A stretch of DNA of 5,389 nt from Candidatus Krumholzibacteriia bacterium (GTDB taxonomy: Bacteria; Krumholzibacteriota; Krumholzibacteriia; LZORAL124-64-63), in contig JADGEP010000282.1 in assembly GCA_016744275.1 (NCBI GenBank), positions 1 through 5,389 of the forward strand. The letters run 5' to 3'. The position numbers and the translations under genes were made by a program. Shown piece after piece: positions 1 to 5,275 of the stretch (position 1 is the stretch's first letter; each line of letters begins with the position of its first letter). Under the pieces are notes generated by a model, which had not been told where the DNA came from, did not search any database, and saw only the letters and a program-made list of their open reading frames with translations.

Positions 1-1
1 A

Positions 2-100
2 GTTCCTATTTTTCCCACATCTTCGGCCAAGAAGACCGGTCGCGTTGAAATGCTCGCGTGGGTCGATGCCTTGTTGGAAGCCAACGCCGATCCGGAGTGA
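2..100 (+). CDS. C-terminal end of a P-loop GTPase, probably ribosome biogenesis GTPase EngB/YsxC (5' part outside window)
   Basis: Only the last 32 codons are present, reading VPIFPTSSAKKTGR and then a short amphipathic helix ending at TGA (98-100). The SSAKKTG segment matches the G5 loop (S-S/A-x-K-x-G) near the C-terminus of the TRAFAC GTPase EngB (YihA/YsxC). In that family a final helix of about 20 residues follows, as here. EngB is a cytoplasmic GTPase needed for assembly of the 50S ribosomal subunit. The P-loop and the NKxD (G4) motif lie outside the window, so the assignment rests on a short segment. Era, Der or another small GTPase would be the alternative. No clear intrinsic terminator follows, and the next promoter begins about 35 bases after the stop. 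Confidence 0.5.
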   Translation, partial: VPIFPTSSAKKTGRVEMLAWVDALLEANADPE

Positions 101-133
101 ATCGCGGTTGAATGGCAGTGATCATCGGGTCAA

Positions 134-163
134 TTGACGCCAAGGCCTTCGGGCAGGTATAAT
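134..163 (+). promoter_or_regulatory. Sigma-70-type promoter of the exported CxxCH protein gene
   Basis: The -35 TTGACG (134-139) and -10 TATAAT (158-163) are separated by 18 bases, matching 11 of 12 consensus positions. Transcription should start near base 170. That leaves a leader of about 40 nt before the ATG at 210 but only about 10 nt before the upstream in-frame ATG at 180. The promoter therefore argues for the downstream start. Three copies of AAGGCC (142-147, 165-170, 174-179) surround the -10 element; their meaning is unknown. Confidence 0.7.
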
Positions 164-209
164 AAAGGCCGCAAAGGCCATGGACAGTATTGCAGCACCG
201 GACGGAATC

Positions 210-638
210 ATGAATCATTTCGACCACATGGGAATTTGGGTCCGGACGGCCATTGTTATGGCCAGTCTGGTGCTCTTGTCCAGTGGGGTGCAGGCGACAG
301 AATTTGACATGACCCGCCTGCCGGTCATGTCTCCCAATCTTTGCCTGGCTTGCCATGATGTGGCGACTCCGACGGCTGGAAATGCGGTTTTGAACCTCTT
401 TGGCGCCGACTTTCTGGCCAATGGAAAGCTGTGGGATTCGAACCTGGCGCAGCAGGATTCTGACAATGACGGCTGTTTGAATGGCGTGGAGGTCGGGGAC
501 AGTGACGGGGACGGCAATCCCGATGGAAATGTCACTGAACAGGCTGGAAATCCCGGTGTTTTTGACGATTGCGGCTCTGGTTCCCTAGTGGATGAAAAAA
601 CCTGGGGTACCTTAAAAGCTATGTTTGACGCCGACTGA
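210..638 (+). CDS. Small exported protein with one CxxCH haem-c site and a temptin-like, Ca-binding-loop core
   Basis: The predicted protein has 142 residues. Residues 8-29 form a signal peptide (hydrophobic IVMASLVLL, then SSGVQA before TEF), so it should be exported to the periplasm or beyond. The mature part has CLACH at 45-49, a classic CxxCH haem c attachment motif. A block at 61-97 (NLFGADF, then W75, DSDNDG at 83-88, NGVEVGD at 91-97) resembles the FG-x-DF...W...DSDGDG-x-NG-x-E-x-GD signature of temptin-like domains. DSDNDG and the following DSDGDGNPDG (97-106) are DxDxDG-type calcium loops. C89 and C121 could form a disulphide. A Gly/Ser linker leads to a short tail with TWGTLKAMF. 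The ATG at 210 was chosen because the promoter places the start site near 170, a GGA lies at 200-202, and the 180 start would give an abnormally long acidic n-region; ATG 228 is also possible. Function is unknown. Electron transfer, metal binding or a secreted structural role are all open. Confidence 0.7.
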   Translation: MNHFDHMGIWVRTAIVMASLVLLSSGVQATEFDMTRLPVMSPNLCLACHDVATPTAGNAVLNLFGADFLANGKLWDSNLAQQDSDNDGCLNGVEVGDSDGDGNPDGNVTEQAGNPGVFDDCGSGSLVDEKTWGTLKAMFDAD

Positions 639-653
639 TAGCGGGGCGATACT
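625..653 (+). promoter_or_regulatory. Possible sigma-70-type promoter for purA
   Basis: TTGACG (625-630) and GATACT (648-653) are 17 bases apart. The -35 matches 5 of 6 consensus positions and the -10 matches 4 of 6. The element overlaps the last codons of the preceding gene and would start transcription near 660, giving purA a leader of about 125 nt. No better candidate was seen between 654 and 783. If it is used, the T7-tailed hairpin at 689-726 lies inside the purA leader. Confidence 0.35.
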
Positions 654-688
654 TATCGCTCAGTAGCGCTGGATGGACGCTCAACAAC

Positions 689-726
689 CCCGGATGGCAT
701 CGTGCCGCGAATTCGGGCGTTTTTTT
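689..726 (+). terminator. Probable intrinsic terminator (or leader attenuator) between the exported-protein gene and purA
   Basis: CCCGGAT (689-695) pairs with ATTCGGG (711-717), including one G-T pair. Immediately inside it, GGCA (696-699) pairs with TGCC (703-706) around a TCG loop, leaving GCGA as a bulge. Two bases later comes a run of seven T (720-726). The bulged stem makes this a moderate rather than a strong terminator. It most simply ends the transcript that starts near base 170. It may also act in the purA leader if the 625-653 promoter is real. Confidence 0.5.
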
Positions 727-773
727 GTGATGAGAGGGTCACGCCGTGGGACGGGCCCGTTCATCCGAACCGT

Positions 774-777
774 GGAG
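774..777 (+). promoter_or_regulatory. Shine-Dalgarno GGAG that sets the purA start
   Basis: GGAG sits six bases before the GTG at 784. That GTG begins exactly where the PurA family N-terminus begins (VENRVIIGGQWGDEGKGK). The reading frame is open further upstream, with an ATG at 673, but that extension would run through the terminator-like hairpin and adds residues the family does not have. Confidence 0.75.
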
Positions 778-783
778 AATTCC

Positions 784-2079
784 GTGGAAAACCGTGTGAT
801 CATCGGTGGCCAGTGGGGCGACGAGGGCAAGGGCAAAATCGTCGACGCGCTGAGCAAAGACGTGGACTGGGTGCTGCGCTATCAAGGCGGAGCCAATGCG
901 GGCCATACGATCCATATCGGGGCGGACAAACACGTCCTTCATTTGGTGCCCTCGGGAATCCTGCACGACGGTGTGCGCTGCCTGCTGGGCGGTGGCATGG
1001 TCATTGATCCCTGGAGCCTGCGGGATGAAGTCTTGGCCTTGGAACAGAAAGGGCATTCGGTCCGCGACCGGATGTACATTTCGGCCACGGCCGCGCTTTT
1101 GATGCCCTTTCACAAACGGCTGGATGAGCTGCGCGAGACCCGCCTCAAGCGCAAGAGCATCGGCACCACCGGGCGCGGCATTGGTCCGGCCTATCTGGAC
1201 AAGCTGCAGCGCACCGGGATGCGCATGGGCGACCTGCTGATGCCCGCCGAAAACCTGGAACGCAAGGCCATTGAAAAAATCCTGGCGGCCAATGAAGTGC
1301 TCAGCGAGTTCTACGACGCCGAGCCGTTGCCGGCGAGGATTGTGGCCGAAGAACTAGTGGTCCTGGCCCAGTTCCTGGCCCCCATGGTGGTCAACGCCTA
1401 CGACAAGTTGTCGGGCGTCCGCGCGGGCACCGAGTCGGCCCTTTTTGAAGGTGCCCAGGGCACGATGCTGGACATTGACCATGGCACTTTTCCCTATGTC
1501 ACGAGCAGCAACAGTACGATAGGTGGGGCCTTGACCGGCACGGGCTTGCCGCCGCGCTCACTGGGCGAGATCAACGGCATCTTCAAAGCCTACTGCACGC
1601 GCGTGGGCAATGGCCCGTTCCCGTCCGAGTTGCTGGGCACCAAGGGTGATGAACTCCGGGACGCGGGCGGCGAATATGGCGCCACGACCGGCCGGGCCCG
1701 GCGTTGTGGTTGGTTCGACATGGTGGCCTCCCGTTACGCGGTGGACATCAATGGCATGACCGGCGTGATCATCACCAAGCTGGATGTGTTGGACGACATG
1801 GACAGTATCCAGGTGGCGACGGCTTACGAGTTGATTGGCGAAGAGATCGACGTCTATCCCGTGCTCAGCGAGCAAATCCCGCTGTGCCGCCCGGTTTATC
1901 GCGAATTTCCCGGATGGGACAAGCCGACCACCGAGGCGCGACAACTGCAGGACCTGCCGGCCAATGCGCGCAAGTATCTGGAGTACTTGGAAAAGGAGTT
2001 GGGCGCGCTGATCGTGGGGGTGAGTGTGGGCCGTGATCGGGAGCAGATGATCTGGACTCCCACCGGGGTGACCACTTAG
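784..2079 (+). CDS. purA: Adenylosuccinate synthetase
   Basis: This cytoplasmic enzyme joins IMP and aspartate, driven by GTP, to make adenylosuccinate, the first committed step from IMP to AMP. The 431-residue product has the normal family length and looks intact. Visible motifs are the GTP/IMP loop GQWGDEGKGK (9-18) with catalytic Asp13, GGANAGHT (35-42) with catalytic His41, and TTGRGIGPAY (128-137). Arg143, the residue contributed across the dimer in E. coli PurA, is also present. FEGAQGTMLDIDHG (221-234), GNGPFPSEL (275-283), GATTGRARRCGWFD (299-312) and TKLDVLDD (331-338) follow. Asp13, His41 and Arg143 fall at the same numbers as in the E. coli enzyme, which supports the GTG start at 784. 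The gene appears to be monocistronic between the upstream terminator-like hairpin and the tRNA promoter. No strong terminator follows it. Confidence 0.98.
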   Translation: MENRVIIGGQWGDEGKGKIVDALSKDVDWVLRYQGGANAGHTIHIGADKHVLHLVPSGILHDGVRCLLGGGMVIDPWSLRDEVLALEQKGHSVRDRMYISATAALLMPFHKRLDELRETRLKRKSIGTTGRGIGPAYLDKLQRTGMRMGDLLMPAENLERKAIEKILAANEVLSEFYDAEPLPARIVAEELVVLAQFLAPMVVNAYDKLSGVRAGTESALFEGAQGTMLDIDHGTFPYVTSSNSTIGGALTGTGLPPRSLGEINGIFKAYCTRVGNGPFPSELLGTKGDELRDAGGEYGATTGRARRCGWFDMVASRYAVDINGMTGVIITKLDVLDDMDSIQVATAYELIGEEIDVYPVLSEQIPLCRPVYREFPGWDKPTTEARQLQDLPANARKYLEYLEKELGALIVGVSVGRDREQMIWTPTGVTT

Positions 2080-2088
2080 CTCGCTGAA

Positions 2089-2114
2089 GGTGGTGCGAAT
2101 TCTTTGACACCGCC
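2089..2114 (+). other. Weak stem-loop after purA, overlapping the tRNA promoter -35
   Basis: GGTGGTG (2089-2095) can pair with CACCGCC (2108-2114) over seven pairs, one of them G-T, with a 12-base loop. No T-run follows, so it is not a convincing intrinsic terminator. It starts ten bases after the purA stop and includes the TTGACA of the next promoter. It may stabilise the purA mRNA 3' end, or it may be chance. Confidence 0.25.
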
Positions 2115-2132
2115 AGATGCGCCATTTATATT
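2104..2132 (+). promoter_or_regulatory. Sigma-70 promoter of the tRNA-Lys gene with GC-rich discriminator
   Basis: A perfect -35 TTGACA (2104-2109) and -10 TATATT (2127-2132) are separated by the ideal 17 bases. The bases right after the -10 are GCGGGGCC (2133-2140). A GC-rich discriminator of this type is typical of stable-RNA promoters under ppGpp/DksA stringent control. Transcription should begin near 2139, about 30 bases before the mature tRNA. Confidence 0.8.
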
Positions 2133-2138
2133 GCGGGG

Positions 2139-2156
2139 CCTGCGGGAAACCGCGGG
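2139..2156 (+). other. GNRA-capped hairpin in the tRNA precursor leader
   Basis: CCTGCGG (2139-2145) pairs with CCGCGGG (2150-2156) over seven pairs (one T-G) around a GAAA tetraloop. The hairpin starts at the predicted transcription start and lies 13 bases before the tRNA 5' end. It may protect or present the 5' leader before RNase P trimming; this role is inferred. Confidence 0.5.
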
Positions 2157-2169
2157 ACACGGTTTGGGT

Positions 2170-2245
2170 GGGCCACTAGCTCATCAGGTAGAGCATCTCC
2201 CTTTTAAGGAGGTGGTGCCAGGTTCAAGTCCTGGGTGGCCTACCA
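2170..2245 (+). tRNA. tRNA-Lys, anticodon UUU (TTT), CCA encoded
   Basis: A full cloverleaf can be drawn. The acceptor strand is GGGCCAC (2170-2176) with GTGGCCT (2235-2241), then A73 and encoded CCA (2243-2245). The D arm is GCTC/GAGC (2179-2182, 2191-2194) with GG in the loop. The anticodon arm is TCTCC/GGAGG (2196-2200, 2208-2212) around CTTTTAA, giving anticodon TTT at 2203-2205. The variable region is 2213-2217. The T arm is CCAGG/CCTGG (2218-2222, 2230-2234) with loop TTCAAGT. This tRNA reads AAA and AAG as lysine. The first acceptor pair is G1-U72, a wobble, and the anticodon stem also begins with a U-G pair; otherwise it is regular. Confidence 0.96.
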
Positions 2246-2261
2246 TCCAAACCCCGCTTCG

Positions 2262-2296
2262 AAGCCGGTTTCGTTTTAACGAAGCCGGCTTTTTTT
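2262..2296 (+). terminator. Intrinsic terminator of the tRNA-Lys unit
   Basis: Bases 2262-2273 pair with 2280-2291 (AAGCCGG core, one G-T pair, about 12 pairs) around loop TTTTAA, followed by T7 (2290-2296). It ends the tRNA transcript about 45 bases after CCA and insulates the flagellin promoter that begins just downstream. Confidence 0.9.
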
Positions 2297-2307
2297 CATC
2301 TTTCTGC

Positions 2308-2335
2308 TCAAGTTTCACTCCCACCCGGTCGATAC
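2308..2335 (+). promoter_or_regulatory. Sigma-28 (FliA)-type promoter of the flagellin gene
   Basis: TCAAGTTT (2308-2315) and GTCGATAC (2328-2335) match the FliA consensus TAAAGTTT and GCCGATAA at 7 of 8 and 6 of 8 positions. Measured from the TAAA-like box the spacer is 16 bases, against a usual 15. It lies just upstream of a flagellin gene, the classic late-class target of this sigma factor. Transcription should begin near 2342, leaving a leader of about 95 nt. Confidence 0.75.
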
Positions 2336-2435
2336 CTGTTTCATAAGGCGAATTGCGCCCACACCCTTTCCCCAGCACCAGGCGGGGATTGTGGCGGCCA
2401 GGAGATCCCTGTGGGCGAAACAAAGGATTGTCACC

Positions 2436-3275
2436 ATGAGCATGCGTGTCGGTTCCAAGAACCAGACTTCAGCCAATTCCCTGCGCAATGCGGCGGAAAA
2501 CCGGGCCGAAGAGAAAAAATCCCTCGAAAAGTTGGGCAGCGGCAAGCGGATCAACCGTGCCGCTGACGACGCGGCCGGATTGGCCATGGCGGAACAGCTC
2601 GGAGCGGCTCTCAAAGGGCTGGAACAGGGCATGGAAAATGTCTACGACGGGTTGTCCATGATCGAAACGGCTGAAGCGGGCCTCGGCGGCACCACTGACC
2701 AATTGCACCGGATGCGGGAGCTGGCGGTATCAGCGGCCAGCGACACCCTCAATCCGGGCCAACGCGACGCCATCCAGGCGGAGTTCGCATCGTTGTCGGC
2801 GGAGATTGACCGCACTTCGGCCAGCACGGAATTTAACGGGCAGCAGTTGTTGGATGGATCGGCCGGCGAAGTGGAAATCGCTTTGGGCCAGGGCAGCGGT
2901 GCAGAAGCTGGTGCGATTGCCATGGATCTCTCGCATAACATGGACGCCGAATCCCTGGGGTTGGTTGATAGTCATCTGGATGGCGCCGACGGTAGCAACG
3001 CCTTGGCGGCCATCGACGAAATTGACAGCGCGTTGGCGGCCGTCAGTGCCCAGCGTGCGGAATTTGGCGGGACGGCGAACCGCTTGATGAGCGCCCATCA
3101 GGGCTTGGCTGTGGCCACGGAGAACTCCTACGCTTCGCGGTCGCGCATCATGGACACGGACTACGCCAAGGAAACCGCGGAGCTGACCCGCAGGCAAATC
3201 CTTGCCCAGGCCGGTGACGCTGTCTCGATGCAGGGGAGAATGATGCCGGCGTCGGTATTGAATCTCCTCAAGTAG
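2436..3275 (+). CDS. fliC: Flagellin (flagellar filament protein), compact D0/D1-only form
   Basis: The 279-residue product is exported by the flagellar type III system and polymerises into the filament. The N-terminal flagellin domain is clear: LGSGKRINRAADDAAGLAMA at 33-52, then IETAEAGL (76-83), MRELAVSAA (93-101) and STEFNGQQLLDG (130-141). The C-terminal domain includes ENSYASRSRIMDTDYAKE (229-246) and a terminal helix ending SVLNLLK. Residues of about 145-190 form only a short linker, so the exposed D2/D3 domains are absent. No cysteine is present. An AAGGA Shine-Dalgarno (2423-2427) eight bases before ATG 2436 sets the start, and this places LGSG at the same residue numbers as LSSG in standard flagellins. 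The first 30 residues are unusually charged. The gene has its own sigma-28-type promoter and terminator, with no other flagellar gene in view. The gene symbol is by family; hag or fla could equally be used. Confidence 0.95.
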   Translation: MSMRVGSKNQTSANSLRNAAENRAEEKKSLEKLGSGKRINRAADDAAGLAMAEQLGAALKGLEQGMENVYDGLSMIETAEAGLGGTTDQLHRMRELAVSAASDTLNPGQRDAIQAEFASLSAEIDRTSASTEFNGQQLLDGSAGEVEIALGQGSGAEAGAIAMDLSHNMDAESLGLVDSHLDGADGSNALAAIDEIDSALAAVSAQRAEFGGTANRLMSAHQGLAVATENSYASRSRIMDTDYAKETAELTRRQILAQAGDAVSMQGRMMPASVLNLLK

Positions 3276-3296
3276 GATAGACCCTGCCTCAAAGAG

Positions 3297-3331
3297 AAAG
3301 GCGCCGGGAGTGATCCCGGCGCCTTTGTTTT
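3297..3331 (+). terminator. Strong terminator of the flagellin gene, usable from both strands
   Basis: Bases 3297-3309 and 3314-3326 form a perfect 13-bp stem (AAAGGCGCCGGGA and its complement) with a GTGA loop, followed on the plus strand by TTTGTTTT ending at 3331. Read from the minus strand, the same stem is followed by TTTCTCTTT, so it can also stop the convergent peptidase transcript, whose gene ends at 3350. Confidence 0.92.
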
Positions 3332-3349
3332 GACCGCAATCTGCTGAGC

Positions 3350-5275
3350 TTACATCTTGCCGTATTTCTTGGTCCAGATCTTGTCGAATTCAGCCACGGT
3401 TTCGGCAAACGCATCCATGGCGCTGACGATGGGGGCCGAGGTCTCCAGATCAACACCAGCGTTGCGCAGGATGTCCAGAGGCGGGGCACTGGAGCCGGCC
3501 TTCAACATGTTGTCGATGTAGCGCTGGGCCGCCTTATCGCCATGCTTGTTGATTTCGTCGGCCAAGGCCAAGCCACTGGTCAGGCCCGTGGCGTAGGTGA
3601 ATACGTAGAAGTCGTAGTAGAAGTGGGGGATGAACATCCATTCGCACTCGTCGTCGGCGCCCAGTTCGAAGTTCTCACCGTAGTACTCTTTGACCAAGTC
3701 GGCGTACAACGAGTTGAGGAAATCGGCCGTCAAGGGGTTGCCGGCTTCGGCGTGCTCATGGAAACGCAGCTCAAAATCGGCAAACAGCGTCTGACGGAAG
3801 ATCGTCTGACGGATGCTTTCCAGCCGCTGGTTCAACAGCATCAGTTTCATGTCGGTATCGTCGGCTTCGGCAAGCAGGTAATCCGTCAGCAGGGCTTCGT
3901 TGCAGGTCGAAGCGATCTCGGCCAGGAACGTTGTGTAGCCCGCGTAGATTGCCGGCTGGGCCCGGTTGCTGAACACCGAATGCAACGCATGGCCCATCTC
4001 GTGGGCTGTGGTGGAAACGGCATCCAGGCTGTTGTCGAAGTTGTGCAATACGTATGGGTGCACGTCCTTGGCCAGCACGCCAGCGCTGTAGGCACCACTG
4101 CGTTTGGCCTCGTTGGGATAGATGTCGATCCAGCCGCTGGCCGGGTCCATACCCTCTTTCAGCAGCTCGACGTATTCCTTGCCCAAAGGCTTCAGGCCGG
4201 TGGCGATCATCTCTTGAGCCTCGTCGTAGCTGTACTCGGGCTCCACGCCTTCGATCATCGTATTGTAGAGGTTGGGGAAGGTCAGCGGGCCATCAATGCC
4301 CATGACCTTGCGCCGCAAGTCCACGTACTGGTGCATGGTGCGGCCCAGATTGTCGCGCACCGTCTCGATGAGCATGCGGTAGGCATCGGTGGAGATGTTG
4401 TCCGGGCTCAGGGAAGCTTCGAGGCAGGTCTCGTAGCCGCGGGCATCCTTGCTCATGATGTGCGATTTGACGGCGCCGTCGAGCATGGTGGCAAAGGTGT
4501 TTTCGTAGCCCCGCAGGGTGCCGAAGAAACCGTCGCGAGCCTGGACGCGGGTATTGTAGGCTTCGGACGAGCGCAGGGCGCTGAAGCCGCTGACGGTCAA
4601 GGGTACGGTCTCACCCTTGGCGTTGACGATATCCGGGAATTTCATGTCCACGCCCAGCAAGGCGTCATAGGCGTCCTTGGGGGCGGAGCGCACGTTGCCG
4701 GTCAGGGCCATCAGGCGCTCTTCGGGGCCACTGAGGGTGAAGTCCTGTTGGCGCCACAACTCGCTGAAGTAGTAGTTGTAGGGCGCCAGGGCTGGCTCTT
4801 CCGCCATGAAATTCTTAATCACGCCAGGGTCGATCTCCAGCAACTCGGGCTCCATCCAGCTGGTGGCTTCGCCAAAGGCGGGCAGCATCGATTTGACCCG
4901 GCCGTCCATGGTGCGCAGGTCACTGTTGGCCTGATCCACGTCGTATTGGGTCTGGGCGTACATGTAGAGCTTGTAGAAGCGCGTCATGAGGGCTTGGGTG
5001 GCGTTGTTGGCGTCCAGCAGATCAGCTGCCGAGTTGCCCAACCGGCCCCGGAATTCGTTCAGTTTGGGGATGTCTTCGGCCACGGCGGCCATTTCGGCTT
5101 CCCAGGCAGCGTCATTGGCAAAGATGTGGGTGGGATCCCATTGGTACGCAGCCGGAATCTGATCCCGGCTGGTGGTCGGATCGGGGGCATAGTCGGACAG
5201 GACGGGAGCTGCGAGCACAAGGGAGCTGAGCAGCACCAACGTCACGACGACTGCGGAGCGACGGGAGTTGGCCAT
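3350..5275 (-). CDS. pepF: Exported M3-family metallopeptidase, oligoendopeptidase F type
   Basis: The 641-residue zinc peptidase probably cleaves short to medium peptides. The metal site is HEMGH (425-429; His425, His429 as ligands, Glu426 as catalyst), with Glu453 in FLAEIAS as the likely third ligand. A later HFYYDFYVFTYATG segment (551-564) matches the substrate-binding His/Tyr region of PepF enzymes. The rest fits the long alpha-helical M3B fold of about 600 residues. Unlike the usual cytosolic PepF, it starts with a signal peptide: MANSRRS, a hydrophobic stretch AVVVTLVLLSSLVLA (8-22), and a likely cut before APV or before DYA (about 23-28). It should therefore act outside the cytoplasm. 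The start is supported by GGAGG (plus-strand 5283-5287) seven bases upstream. It stands alone and converges on the flagellin gene. Substrate is not inferable; nutrition from external peptides or signal-peptide clearance are options. Confidence 0.93.
   Translation of the reverse strand: MANSRRSAVVVTLVLLSSLVLAAPVLSDYAPDPTTSRDQIPAAYQWDPTHIFANDAAWEAEMAAVAEDIPKLNEFRGRLGNSAADLLDANNATQALMTRFYKLYMYAQTQYDVDQANSDLRTMDGRVKSMLPAFGEATSWMEPELLEIDPGVIKNFMAEEPALAPYNYYFSELWRQQDFTLSGPEERLMALTGNVRSAPKDAYDALLGVDMKFPDIVNAKGETVPLTVSGFSALRSSEAYNTRVQARDGFFGTLRGYENTFATMLDGAVKSHIMSKDARGYETCLEASLSPDNISTDAYRMLIETVRDNLGRTMHQYVDLRRKVMGIDGPLTFPNLYNTMIEGVEPEYSYDEAQEMIATGLKPLGKEYVELLKEGMDPASGWIDIYPNEAKRSGAYSAGVLAKDVHPYVLHNFDNSLDAVSTTAHEMGHALHSVFSNRAQPAIYAGYTTFLAEIASTCNEALLTDYLLAEADDTDMKLMLLNQRLESIRQTIFRQTLFADFELRFHEHAEAGNPLTADFLNSLYADLVKEYYGENFELGADDECEWMFIPHFYYDFYVFTYATGLTSGLALADEINKHGDKAAQRYIDNMLKAGSSAPPLDILRNAGVDLETSAPIVSAMDAFAETVAEFDKIWTKKYGKM

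Noticed and set aside
180..209. Upstream ATG 180 as the start of the exported CxxCH protein
   Set aside because: The promoter would leave only about 10 nt of leader, and the signal peptide would have a long acidic n-region. ATG 210 (or 228) fits better.
751..760. 10-base palindrome ACGGGCCCGT upstream of purA
   Set aside because: Too short and GC-rich to separate from chance, and it cannot form a stable hairpin without a loop.
673..783. N-terminal extension of PurA starting at ATG 673
   Set aside because: The extra 37 residues match nothing in the family, they overlap a T7-tailed hairpin, and a GGAG ribosome-binding site points to GTG 784, which gives exact family numbering of the catalytic residues.
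1558..2160. A 200-codon minus-strand frame opposite the 3' half of purA
   Set aside because: It is His/Arg-rich shadow sequence of the purA coding strand, with no recognisable domain and no credible start region.
2391..2435. GTG 2391 as the flagellin start
   Set aside because: It would add 15 residues before the conserved N-terminus and has no ribosome-binding site; AAGGA is correctly placed before ATG 2436.
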